64,000 nt of DNA, taken from NCBI GenBank assembly GCA_016934395.1, contig JAFGSZ010000020.1, positions 25,480-89,479 on the forward strand, written 5' to 3'. The notes under the pieces are model-generated. The model saw only the letters and a list, made by a program, of their open reading frames with translations, did no database searches and was not told the DNA's origin. Within the stretch, counting starts at the first letter, position 1. Each line of letters opens with the position of its first letter. Made by a program: the position numbers and the translations under genes. The stretch is from Bacteroidales bacterium. Its GTDB lineage: Bacteria > Bacteroidota > Bacteroidia > Bacteroidales > UBA10428. This document shows, piece after piece, positions 54,905 through 62,682 of the stretch.

Positions 54905-56008
54905 TTAGCCGGATTTTCTCTTGTTCGCAAAATTATGGCTGGTTTTTACAATTTCTTTGGCAAGACTTTTGGGTACTTTTAACTCATATTCGATATCCCA
55001 TAAATTCTTTTTCAAAATATCCTGCACGTAGCTTTCAAAGATGGTGTTTATAATTTTTTCTGTAATATCCGGATAGTAGATCTCTATCTTATAATCACTT
55101 TCAATCCATTCCGAAATATTTTCCGCATATTTTTTCTTAAGTTTTGGAATTACCGGCACTCCGATTGCTTTTAAGGCTGCTGCATTACATTGCTGTTCAT
55201 ATTGGGTTTTCATGGGAATGACCATCAGTTTTTTTCCTAAAAACATAGCTTCTGCCGGGGTTTCAAATCCTGCGCCACATAAAACTCCCTGTGCCGAAGC
55301 CATACTATGAATGAAGGCATCGTGAGATATCGGGTAAATCTCAATATTCTTATCGATAATAATTTTTTTATTGTATTTCGAAAAAATCTGCCATCGTGTA
55401 TCTTTAAATTCCCTGAGGTAGTTAATAAGTGATTCGTCATCGTAGGAGGGCAGATAAACTGTATAATGGTCTTTTTCTTCCAACCTGAGTTCCCTTACTT
55501 CTTTTCTGATTACCGGGGTATAAATATTTTTGGCATACTTGCTAAAATGAAAACCAAATTTAGCGCTGGCCGGGGCGTAATTTTTCAGGATAAAGCGGCC
55601 CAAAAGGTCCGGCTTTTTGGGTTTCGGGGCATTTTTATTCAGAATAGCTGCCTGGTGGCTGAGAGCTATGGAAGGAATTTTATTAAGATATGCCGCCCAT
55701 GCTGAAACAGGTTCAAAATCGTTGATAACAAAATCGTAATTTTTTATGGGCAGGCTCTTAATTTCGTTTTTAAGTTTTTTTGTATTCGCCTTTATATAGG
55801 TATTCCAAACATCCACACCCCCTTTTTTGCCAAAAATAAAGCTCAACCCGTTAAAACGATAAGTAACATTAAAAGGCAGGGTTATATCTGCCTGGGTGCC
55901 GCTTACCAGGATATCCACTTCACATTTTTTCTGAAGTAAGGGGATAATTTCCCGGGCCCTGCTCAGGTGTCCGTTACCCGTACCCTGAATAGCATATAAT
56001 ATTTTCAT
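54905..56008 (-). CDS. Glycosyltransferase, GT-B fold (MJ1255/VC2487-like)
   Basis: 367 residues. N-terminal 'MKILYAIQGTGNGHLSRARE' has the glycine-rich start of the MurG/GT28-like GT-B fold. The C-terminal donor-binding part includes 'GVLCGAGFETPAEAMFLGKKLMVIPM' and 'YEQQCNAAALKAIGVP'. It likely transfers a sugar to a lipid or protein at the inner membrane. It starts 3 bases after the metallophosphoesterase stop, so the two are one operon; such a pairing suggests joint action on a glycolipid. Confidence 0.88.
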   Translation of the reverse strand: MKILYAIQGTGNGHLSRAREIIPLLQKKCEVDILVSGTQADITLPFNVTYRFNGLSFIFGKKGGVDVWNTYIKANTKKLKNEIKSLPIKNYDFVINDFEPVSAWAAYLNKIPSIALSHQAAILNKNAPKPKKPDLLGRFILKNYAPASAKFGFHFSKYAKNIYTPVIRKEVRELRLEEKDHYTVYLPSYDDESLINYLREFKDTRWQIFSKYNKKIIIDKNIEIYPISHDAFIHSMASAQGVLCGAGFETPAEAMFLGKKLMVIPMKTQYEQQCNAAALKAIGVPVIPKLKKKYAENISEWIESDYKIEIYYPDITEKIINTIFESYVQDILKKNLWDIEYELKVPKSLAKEIVKTSHNFANKRKSG

Positions 56009-56011
56009 TTT

Positions 56012-56866
56012 TTAGTTTTTGAATTCCTCAACTAATATTTTGAAGATTTCTTTATTATCGAGATCCGTTAATGCCTGCAGGGTATTTTCAGTAATCTGTT
56101 CCGAACCGTTGAATTTATGTTCATCAGCATAATAACAGATGCTCCATTTTTTATCCTGATACTCAAGGGCAGAAAGATTTTCAATCCAGTCGCCGGAATT
56201 TAAATACATAATTTCTCCCTGTTTGAGGGCTATTTTTCGTATTTCCGGATGATGAATATGGCCGCAGATAATATAATCGTATCCTTTGCTGATGGCCATT
56301 TGGGCGGCAGTTTCTTCAAAATTGTTAATATACCTGACTGCAGATTTTACATTGTTTTTTATTTTTTTCGAAAGGGAAACCTTTCCTTTTCCCAGCATAT
56401 TGCTTATCCGGTTTATCAGGGTGTTTACCTGAATAAGGAAATCATAACCCACAGATCCGAGTTTTGCAAGCCATTTGGAATATTCCATCACCACATCAAA
56501 CACATCACCATGGAAAATCCAAGCTTTTTTGCCATCCAGCTCCAGTTCCAGCTTGTTTACAATTTGGAGAGCGCCAAATTTTAAATCTGCAAATTTTCGA
56601 AGCATCTCATCATGGTTTCCGGTTATGTAGTAGGTTTTTGTTCCTTTTGCAGCAAGACCGATAATGTATTTTACCACTTTCATATGCGATTTAGGCCAGT
56701 AACGTTTTTTAAACTGCCAGATATCGACAATATCGCCATTAAGGATAAGCTTTCCCGGTTTTATACTTTTTAAATACTGCAACAGTTCTTTCGCGTGGCA
56801 ACCGTGCGTGCCCAGGTGTACATCAGAAATAACAACAACCTCCACCCTGCGCTTCTTACTTGTCAT
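56012..56866 (-). CDS. LpxH-like metallophosphoesterase
   Basis: 284 residues. All the calcineurin-like metal motifs are present: 'VVISDVHLGTHG', 'LILNGDIVDIW', 'YYITGNHDEML', 'AWIFHGDVFD' and 'YIICGHIHHPEI'. It resembles UDP-2,3-diacylglucosamine diphosphatase (LpxH/LpxH2) used in lipid A synthesis. Because many related family members have other substrates, the lpxH symbol is not given. Operon with the glycosyltransferase downstream. Confidence 0.88.
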   Translation of the reverse strand: MTSKKRRVEVVVISDVHLGTHGCHAKELLQYLKSIKPGKLILNGDIVDIWQFKKRYWPKSHMKVVKYIIGLAAKGTKTYYITGNHDEMLRKFADLKFGALQIVNKLELELDGKKAWIFHGDVFDVVMEYSKWLAKLGSVGYDFLIQVNTLINRISNMLGKGKVSLSKKIKNNVKSAVRYINNFEETAAQMAISKGYDYIICGHIHHPEIRKIALKQGEIMYLNSGDWIENLSALEYQDKKWSICYYADEHKFNGSEQITENTLQALTDLDNKEIFKILVEEFKN

Positions 56867-57033
56867 GGAATATTAAATTAGACAGTAAAGGAATAGTAAA
56901 AATATTTCCGGCAGTTTAAGCAATTGTTAAGAATGGGTTAATTATTTGGTATAAAATGTATGTAACCGGATGCGGGGCAGGGGATATTTTAATTATGAAA
57001 GCATTTATATTTTTATACAAAAGTTAATGATGG

Positions 57034-57741
57034 CTATCGTTCCATAGCCTTTGTTTTTAATTCATTGGGCATTTTCTCAATGGCATATCGTAATGCTGTG
57101 CGCGGCATTACGGATTTATTTTGCATTACATATTCAAATATTTCCTTTTGGTGGGCCGGACTGGCTGCTTTTAACATCCATCCGTATCCTTTTTGTACCA
57201 TATCATCCTGGTCCGTTAATAATATATCCGCTATTTCTAAAATAGTGGTTAAAAATTTACCTTTTCGAGCGGGTATTATCAGGGATACTCCAGCAGCGCG
57301 ACGCTTCCACCGGTTTTCTGATGTGGCAAATATTTTTAGCCGCGATAAATATTCGGGATACTTTTCTATAAATGCCCCTAAGGTATGATTACACAGGGTA
57401 TCGCAGGCTGCCCAGTTGGTCACGTAACTGTCTACCCATTTTTCGAATATTATAAAATCATCCGGCTTGTAATCTTTATGAATAAAATACGACCAGTTGC
57501 AGGCAATAATAGATTCTTCAAGGTATCCTGACTGCCAAAGGGTATCACATAATTCAAAGAGTTCTGATTTTGTTTTGTTATTGAAGGTTTTAAAATATTC
57601 TTTACTGATTTTGTGCACAAGTGCAGATTTTACACCATACGTTTTTACAGGCTCTTTAAAAAAATGCTGACTGGTGTCCCGGGTTTTTATATCCGAAATA
57701 TCTTCAAGTTCCTTACGAATTTTAGTTATAATAGTATTCAT
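57034..57741 (-). CDS. DNA alkylation repair protein, AlkD-like
   Basis: 235 residues, HEAT-like helical repeats. AlkD removes positively charged alkylated bases such as 3-methyladenine and 7-methylguanine. Typical parts are 'TYGVKSALVHKISKEYF', 'WKRRAAGVSLIIPARKG', 'DMVQKGYGWMLKAAS' and 'MPRTALRYAIEKM'. A -7 box and a TGTCA direct repeat lie upstream, suggesting control, possibly by a DNA-damage-linked or WYL-type regulator (inference). Confidence 0.9.
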   Translation of the reverse strand: MNTIITKIRKELEDISDIKTRDTSQHFFKEPVKTYGVKSALVHKISKEYFKTFNNKTKSELFELCDTLWQSGYLEESIIACNWSYFIHKDYKPDDFIIFEKWVDSYVTNWAACDTLCNHTLGAFIEKYPEYLSRLKIFATSENRWKRRAAGVSLIIPARKGKFLTTILEIADILLTDQDDMVQKGYGWMLKAASPAHQKEIFEYVMQNKSVMPRTALRYAIEKMPNELKTKAMER

Positions 57742-57764
57742 GGCAATACAGTTTAAATTGTTAT

Positions 57765-57772
57765 CAAATATA
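57765..57772 (-). promoter_or_regulatory. Bacteroidota -7 promoter box for AlkD, minus strand
   Basis: Read on the minus strand: TATATTTG, 23 bases before the ATG. Confidence 0.6.
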
Positions 57773-57783
57773 ATTTTTCAACG

Positions 57784-57799
57784 TGTCAACCCTATGTCA
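57784..57799 (-). promoter_or_regulatory. TGTCA direct repeat upstream of AlkD
   Basis: TGTCA occurs at 57784-57788 and 57795-57799, 11 bases apart, about one helical turn. The pair sits where the -33 region of the AlkD promoter is expected and may be an operator. No regulator gene is adjacent. Confidence 0.35.
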
Positions 57800-57835
57800 G
57801 CAGTGTAAAATTTATATAGAGGGGCTTCACTCCAT

Positions 57836-57861
57836 ACTCGCGCGCTTTTGTAAAGCGTGCG
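57836..57861 (-). repeat. REP-like hairpin copy a (inverted)
   Basis: First of five copies of an imperfect palindrome whose stem arms are CGCACGCTTT and AAAGCGCGCG (plus-strand sense of copies b, d and e). Here it is in the opposite orientation with one change in the loop (TGTAAA for TGCAAA). It lies between the membrane protein and AlkD. Confidence 0.85.
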
Positions 57862-57883
57862 TCTATTTGTGTTGTTCTAAAAA

Positions 57884-57903
57884 GTGTGTCGTCCTAAAAA
57901 AAG
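57884..57903 (-). repeat. 20-nt arm next to REP copy a
   Basis: GTGTGTCGTCCTAAAAAAAG is the exact reverse complement of the 20-base arm at 62629-62648. It lies on the inner side of REP copy a, so the outermost repeats of the region are inverted with respect to each other. Confidence 0.85.
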
Positions 57904-57965
57904 ATTACAGGTTTTTACTATAATCCTGCTATAAGTTTATATTTAGTTTTAATCCTATTTTAGGA

Positions 57966-58934
57966 CTAGACAGGGGTATACAAAGTATTTCTGCTTATTT
58001 TGTAATACTTCCCCGATTTAATAATCAGCAACATGGTTATTAACAGTATCAGACCTGTTCCCGGCAAAATTTGGTAAGACCGTAAAGGTAAATTTATAAA
58101 AATATGGCGCTCCGTTTCCGGAAAATTCAGCAATTCTATCAGGCGGGTATATGGGGTATTTAAAAAAGTTAGTATTGTTGAAATTGTCAGCAGCATATAA
58201 AATGCCAAAGAACCTATCCATGTCCAATAGATTCTTTTATATAGTCCGTACATAAAAAGTAATACACATAAAATACACAGGTCATTCATAAAAATTCCCG
58301 GAAGGCCGGTAAGCATTGAACCAAAAAACGGGAATATTCCATGATAGAAGATTATTACATGAAAACCTAAAACGTACAGGCAATAAACCAACAGAAGTAA
58401 AATTCCCTGCACAGGCATCTTTTGTATTCCGCGATCTGACAAGGTTGTGTTGCTGAATAATTTTTGTACACTCTTTTGATTATAGAAATAGAGCAGGAAC
58501 AATGGAATTCCGATTATAACTATCAGAACAAAAACCAGGAATAAGAATACAGGATGTTGTACCTCATAATCCTTCATGAAAAACAAAGGAAGAAAAAACA
58601 GTATTACGGGGATACCGAAAATCATCCAGAACCAGGTACAAGCTTTGGACAATTTCAGGGTCCACGATTTTAGGTTGAGGTGCCCGTAACCGATGAGAAT
58701 AAACAATACGGCAATAAAATAATAGCCTACAATTTGCGCAAACAATAATCCGTACAGGAAGGAACCTATAGCAAATCCTTCGTAAAAAAATCGTCCTCCC
58801 TCAGAAAATAAATAGTAACAGTATATTTCTAACGGAGCAAAGAAGAGAGAAACAACGCCAATGAATACCTGCAGGGTGCCCAAAATTTTAATAATAAGGC
58901 CGGCATTTTTTGAATTTAAAATTTCAGCATTCAT
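57966..58934 (-). CDS. Multi-pass membrane protein of unknown function
   Basis: 322 residues from the ATG at 58934; an ATG ten codons upstream is the alternative. About eight membrane helices, beginning with 'AGLIIKILGTLQVFIGVVSLFF'. No family was recognised. It lies inside the REP-bounded segment, beside the RAYT gene, and no operon partner is evident. Confidence 0.7.
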   Translation of the reverse strand: MNAEILNSKNAGLIIKILGTLQVFIGVVSLFFAPLEIYCYYLFSEGGRFFYEGFAIGSFLYGLLFAQIVGYYFIAVLFILIGYGHLNLKSWTLKLSKACTWFWMIFGIPVILFFLPLFFMKDYEVQHPVFLFLVFVLIVIIGIPLFLLYFYNQKSVQKLFSNTTLSDRGIQKMPVQGILLLLVYCLYVLGFHVIIFYHGIFPFFGSMLTGLPGIFMNDLCILCVLLFMYGLYKRIYWTWIGSLAFYMLLTISTILTFLNTPYTRLIELLNFPETERHIFINLPLRSYQILPGTGLILLITMLLIIKSGKYYKISRNTLYTPV

Positions 58935-59005
58935 GTTGATTAATTTTTCATAATAAATCACCATACTTGTGCACTCCCGATAAATCTCGTATAGTCTCCA
59001 TCTTC

Positions 59006-59033
59006 CGCACGCTTTGCAAAAGCGCGCGAGAGT
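59006..59033 (+). repeat. REP-like hairpin copy b
   Basis: Same palindrome as copy a, forward orientation, followed by GAGAGT. With copy c, 18 bases to the right and inverted, it can form a very stable ~24-bp hairpin at the 3' end of the RAYT transcript. Confidence 0.9.
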
Positions 59034-59050
59034 TTTTTTTTCATAACTAT

Positions 59051-59076
59051 ACTCGCGCGCTTTTGCAAAGCGTGCG
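59051..59076 (-). repeat. REP-like hairpin copy c (inverted, paired with b)
   Basis: Inverted copy ending 1 base before the RAYT stop codon (59078-59080). The b/c pair is like the inverted REP pairs (BIMEs) described beside RAYT genes in other bacteria. Confidence 0.9.
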
Positions 59077-59077
59077 C

Positions 59078-59626
59078 TTATAGTAACTTATCAACTTCTA
59101 ATTCTCCAATACCATCTGCATAGTTAACAGCCGATGAATATCTATAATCTTCGACATTCATTACTATTTCTTCCTTCACAGTATTTTGGTGAATATATTC
59201 TAACCTTTGTAATATTTTTTGGTTACTATCCAGCTCAATTGGATGGAATCCGTCCTGCCAAACCTTGTAATTCACTCCTCTTTTAGTTTTATCTGCTGCC
59301 AGCTTGAAACATCGTAATAACCAATCTCTCCGACTTTCAGGATATTCTTTTATTAATTTAATAATTTCCTTTGATGTTTTTTTCTTAAAATCCCGTATAG
59401 TTTCTTCCAGGGCAAATCCATCTTTAGAACTAAAAATGGCATGAATATGACTGCTCATAATTACATAAGCATACACTACCAAACCTTTATTTTCCTGGCA
59501 ATATTTTAATGAATTTATTAATAAATGCTTATAAATAGATTTAACAAATACATCTATCCAATTTACAACAGTAAATGTAACAAAATATAAGCCTTCCGGA
59601 TTTCGAACCTTATATTTTTCCGACAT
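59078..59626 (-). CDS. REP-associated tyrosine transposase (RAYT)
   Basis: 182 residues, Y1-transposase (IS200-like) fold. HUH motif 'SSHIHAIF' and the catalytic Tyr region 'QRLEYIHQNTVKEEIV' followed by 'YRYSSAVNY' are typical of RAYTs. These single-copy, domesticated-looking transposases nick REP hairpins. REP-like copies b and c touch its 3' end and copy d lies about 70 bases before its start, which supports the call. The gene is intact. Confidence 0.93.
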   Translation of the reverse strand: MSEKYKVRNPEGLYFVTFTVVNWIDVFVKSIYKHLLINSLKYCQENKGLVVYAYVIMSSHIHAIFSSKDGFALEETIRDFKKKTSKEIIKLIKEYPESRRDWLLRCFKLAADKTKRGVNYKVWQDGFHPIELDSNQKILQRLEYIHQNTVKEEIVMNVEDYRYSSAVNYADGIGELEVDKLL

Positions 59627-59694
59627 TTATTAAAGTTTGAAACTGAAATATAAATATATAAATATCTCCTTAATAAATTGAATATGATTACTAT

Positions 59695-59723
59695 CGCACA
59701 CTTTGCAAAAGCGCGCGAGAAGT
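59695..59723 (+). repeat. REP-like hairpin copy d
   Basis: Forward copy with CGCACAC at the left arm. It continues into two direct copies of CGCGAGAAGTG (59714-59724 and 59727-59737) that touch the stop codon of the methyltransferase gene. Confidence 0.88.
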
Positions 59724-59738
59724 GCTCGCGAGAAGTGA

Positions 59739-60575
59739 TTATTTTTTTTCACAATCGATCACAACAAAGGGCACACTCAGTTTAAAAACCCCGTCTTTTG
59801 CCGCCTGCTGGTTCATTATCTCTTCAATACTTTTAAAAACCTCCGTTTGCCTTTCTTCAGGGATAATATTTTTCCAGCTCAACAAAAAGGCAAGCCTGAT
59901 AAAATAATGGTTCAGCATGGTGGTGCCATCAGCAAATGTATAATTAAACTGATCGTGTAAAATGTTGACCACGGAAAAATTATGTTGTTTTATTACTTCC
60001 GTAAATTCTTTTAATGGTTTTCGTTTTTCGTAAATATGATGTTTCATTTTTCCGATTTCCGGTTCCATTTTCAGGTCTTTTAAAACAGCTTCCATTATAT
60101 CGTAAAACTCAATGAAAGAAGTGTCCAGGTTTACGGTCTGAATAAACTGTCCCCCGGATTTCATAACCCTAAAACATTCACTCAAAACTGTATTCAAATC
60201 GGCAACGTTATTTATCCCGTTATTGCTTGTAATTAAATCCACCGAATGATCCTTTAGCGGTATCTTTTCAGCCCAACCTTGAATTAATTTTACATTTTTT
60301 ATTCCATAAAATTGTAGTTTCTTTTTTGTTCGTTTTATGCCGGCCCCCCAGGGATCTATGCCAAGTACCCTGGACGAGTTACCCAGTCGCATGGCCAGCT
60401 CGGTTAATGGAAATCCAGCGCCGAACCCGATATCCAGTGCAGTGATATTTTTCTTTAATTTTATATGTTCCAGTAGTTTTAATCCAAAAGGCGCCGACCA
60501 GACGGGCAGTTCATCGATCAGGTCGACTTGTTTTTCGGAATTCAAATCAAAGCTGCTGTGTAAATAGTTGGTCAT
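59739..60575 (-). CDS. Class I SAM-dependent methyltransferase
   Basis: 278 residues. Motif I 'ALDIGFGAGFPLTELA', the acidic end of strand 2 'VLGIDPWG', motif 'DLITSNNGINNVADL' and 'RVMKSGGQFIQTVN' show an ordinary Rossmann methyltransferase, of the Methyltransf_11 kind. The substrate is unknown. TATCTTTA (minus strand, 60601-60608), one base from the consensus -7 box, lies 26 bases upstream. Confidence 0.87.
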   Translation of the reverse strand: MTNYLHSSFDLNSEKQVDLIDELPVWSAPFGLKLLEHIKLKKNITALDIGFGAGFPLTELAMRLGNSSRVLGIDPWGAGIKRTKKKLQFYGIKNVKLIQGWAEKIPLKDHSVDLITSNNGINNVADLNTVLSECFRVMKSGGQFIQTVNLDTSFIEFYDIMEAVLKDLKMEPEIGKMKHHIYEKRKPLKEFTEVIKQHNFSVVNILHDQFNYTFADGTTMLNHYFIRLAFLLSWKNIIPEERQTEVFKSIEEIMNQQAAKDGVFKLSVPFVVIDCEKK

Positions 60576-60660
60576 GTGGAATAATGATTATAGTTAGTAC
60601 TAAAGATAATACAAAATACTCTTTTGTCAGCCACACAAAAGAGTTACAGAAAAAGTCACC

Positions 60661-60703
60661 ACGAACCTGTCTGCCGCCAGGCAGGATAAAAAACCGGGTT
60701 CGT
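60661..60703. repeat. Nested inverted repeat
   Basis: An outer 7-bp stem (ACGAACC/GGTTCGT) encloses an 8-bp stem (CCTGTCTG/CAGGCAGG with one G-T pair, loop CCGC). The base composition is well above the surroundings. It may be a repetitive element or structured RNA; I do not recognise it. Confidence 0.55.
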
Positions 60704-60934
60704 CTTTGTCGCGCAGGCAAGCGCTAACTAGGGCTATACGACCCGTTTTTCTGATCCTTTCGTGGACAACCTCCGCTCAAGGCAAGATTTTAAAAAATGC
60801 TGTACTTTATAATGGATTTTTGGTTTATAAATCAGGTATGTTATACAAGTTACAAAACAATATTACTTCACTGAAAAATGTTGCTTAGAGGTTATAAACA
60901 AATATTGGAGGTTTTTGCACAGGCTGACGTTTAG

Positions 60935-60960
60935 CTAAACTGCGGTTTGATGCAGTTTAG
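60935..60960. repeat. Perfect 9-bp inverted repeat after the serine hydrolase gene
   Basis: CTAAACTGC (60935-60943) and GCAGTTTAG (60952-60960) with an 8-base loop, 23 bases after the stop of the serine hydrolase gene. No T tract follows, so it is not a standard terminator. Confidence 0.6.
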
Positions 60961-60982
60961 GTTCTGTTATAGATCGTTTATG

Positions 60983-62290
60983 TCAATCGTCAATACTCTG
61001 TCCAACTAATAAAGAGAATTTCCAACCGGTATCATCTGAAGTGATGTTCTGCGTTTGCTTTAATATAATTCCGATAATTTGTTCCTCAGGATCAGCAAAA
61101 TATTGAGTGTTAAAGTAACCGCCCCAACTGAAAGTCCCTGTACTTCCTTCCCCTCCGGAGCCTTCTCCTTTTTCAGTTTGAATCTTAAAAGCCAGCCCGT
61201 AGAATGCTATTGGATCTTCACCCCATAAGTCACCAATTTGATTATCCATGATTACCCTGATGGTTGTTCGGCTTAAAAGTCTTGTCCCATTCAATTCACC
61301 ATTGTTCAAATACATCTGCAGGAATTTCGCATAATCTTCAGCAGTGCTGCATAAACCGGCACCACCTGAAAAGAATTGTTTAGCACCTTTAATCGGATAG
61401 TTTGGATCGTAGAATGTAATTGGGTAATTAATCCATTTGCCTTCTTCTTTAGTTTGTACTGCAACTAGTCGGTCCTCTTTGGATTTTGGCAAATAGAACG
61501 CAGTGTTATTCATTTCAAGAGGTCCAAAAATGTGGTTTTGTAAGTAAGTGTCAAATGGCATTCCGGATATTACTTCTATGAAATATCCTAGTACATCATA
61601 GCTTTCACTATAAGTAAATTTTTCACCAGGATTATGATGAAGTGGAAGAGAAGCAAGTTTTTTGATGTTATCTTCAATACTAATGTTTTCTGTAGTGAAA
61701 AGGTCAATAATTCCGGCTTCCTTATAAATTTTCTTCATTCTTTTGTCTCCATCAATTTCACCATACCCAATACCGGAAGTATGAGTTAGAAGATGTCTGA
61801 TATTGATTTCTTTGTCTGCTGGTTTAGTGAGAATTGTTCCATCAGCTAACACTGAATCGAGCACGACAGGATCTTTGAACTCTGGAATGTATTTTGAAAT
61901 CGGGTCGTCAAGTCGGAATCTTCCTTCTTCCCATAGCATCATGACAGCTGTAGCGGTGATTGCTTTAGACTGTGAAGCTAAACGAAAGATATCGTCTTTT
62001 TGAAGTGGTCGTTTTGATTGAGCGTCTGCCGTGCCAAAGGCTTTGTTGTACACGATCTTGCCATTTCTGGCAACCAAAGCTACAATGCCGGGTAAGTCAT
62101 CATCTTCAATAGCCTTAATACACATTGAATCAATTCTTGCTAATCTTTCCTCAGAAATGCCGACTTCAGATGCCTTTCCGTAAACAAGAGGAAGAGAACT
62201 CTGGTTTGATTTTGTTTGCGCTTGTGAAAAAACACAGCTTAGAATAATAACGGTGGTAAAGAATGCTCGATATACGTATTTCAATTTCAT
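60983..62290 (-). CDS. Beta-lactamase-family serine hydrolase
   Basis: 435 residues. Signal peptide (about 1-24, ending FSQAQ). The catalytic Ser106-x-x-Lys109 is in 'LASQSKAITATAVMML', and the Tyr of the second motif in 'FTYSESYDVLG'. 'LLTHTSGIGYG' is typical of the EstB/class C-like esterase and D-aminopeptidase group (S12). The KTG-like third motif is not obvious; 'FSWGGYFNTQYF' stands in that place. It is more likely an esterase or peptidase than an antibiotic-inactivating enzyme. Located within the REP-bounded segment. Confidence 0.88.
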   Translation of the reverse strand: MKLKYVYRAFFTTVIILSCVFSQAQTKSNQSSLPLVYGKASEVGISEERLARIDSMCIKAIEDDDLPGIVALVARNGKIVYNKAFGTADAQSKRPLQKDDIFRLASQSKAITATAVMMLWEEGRFRLDDPISKYIPEFKDPVVLDSVLADGTILTKPADKEINIRHLLTHTSGIGYGEIDGDKRMKKIYKEAGIIDLFTTENISIEDNIKKLASLPLHHNPGEKFTYSESYDVLGYFIEVISGMPFDTYLQNHIFGPLEMNNTAFYLPKSKEDRLVAVQTKEEGKWINYPITFYDPNYPIKGAKQFFSGGAGLCSTAEDYAKFLQMYLNNGELNGTRLLSRTTIRVIMDNQIGDLWGEDPIAFYGLAFKIQTEKGEGSGGEGSTGTFSWGGYFNTQYFADPEEQIIGIILKQTQNITSDDTGWKFSLLVGQSIDD

Positions 62291-62628
62291 ATCTATATTT
62301 ATTAATGTGTTACAATTTAAAAGGATTTTATATACAGTTTCCCCATAAGTATCTCACTCAAATATAAGAATTTCAGTATTCAGATCAAATTGGTTATATA
62401 CACAACAGGAAATTGGATATAAAATTGAGTTGGACGAAGACGGATAAGAATAATAAGCTAACGGTTTAATCCTGTTTATAAATTCACATTCACTTTTATC
62501 AGGCTTGGCAGGCAGGCATAAGTCCGGAGACTTGCGCCAGTGAGGGGGAATCTAAACCATAACATTGTAGTAGATGCGATTAACTGACAAGTCGTATGAA
62601 ATGAGACATCTCCTGTTATGCCTGTAAA
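62291..62628. other. Intergenic region with short hairpins
   Basis: 338 bases without a gene. It has a GC-rich patch around 62503-62560 with GGCAGGCAGG, also seen at 60676-60685 in part, and a 5-bp hairpin AAGTC-CGGA-GACTT at 62520-62533. I see no transcription signal. Confidence 0.45.
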
Positions 62629-62648
62629 CTTTTTTTAGGACGACACAC
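62629..62648 (+). repeat. 20-nt arm next to REP copy e
   Basis: CTTTTTTTAGGACGACACAC, exact reverse complement of 57884-57903. It stands 6 bases inside REP copy e. Confidence 0.85.
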
Positions 62649-62654
62649 ATTTTC

Positions 62655-62681
62655 CGCACACTTTGCAAAAGCGCGCGAGAG
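62655..62681 (+). repeat. REP-like hairpin copy e
   Basis: Forward copy, identical to copy d over its first 25 bases (CGCACAC arm). Its right edge directly abuts coding sequence of a truncated IS110-family transposase. Confidence 0.88.
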
Positions 62682-62682
62682 A

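Larger units (their letters stand above)
60576..60982. other. Intergenic region with GC-rich structured patch
   Basis: 407 bases without a convincing gene. ACGAACC (60661-60667) pairs with GGTTCGT (60697-60703) around a CCTGTCTG/CAGGCAGG hairpin (60666-60685). A further GC-rich stretch reaches about 60780. A separate perfect inverted repeat lies at 60935-60960. A 60-codon plus-strand frame here (60706-60888) has no recognisable features and is not called. Confidence 0.5.

Noticed and set aside
60695..60760. tRNA-like sequence (GGGTTCG)
   Set aside because: A T-loop-like string is present, but no cloverleaf with acceptor, D and anticodon stems can be built around it.
60706..60888. Small plus-strand gene between methyltransferase and serine hydrolase
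   Set aside because: 60 codons, no recognisable domain, overlaps the GC-rich structured patch and has no promoter or ribosome-binding signal.
60983..62290. Antibiotic-resistance beta-lactamase
   Set aside because: Belongs to the broad serine-hydrolase family with esterase/peptidase-like motifs; the KTG motif typical of beta-lactamases was not found.
57836..62681. CRISPR array
   Set aside because: The repeated units are palindromic, only five in number, in both orientations and hundreds to thousands of bases apart. There are no cas genes.
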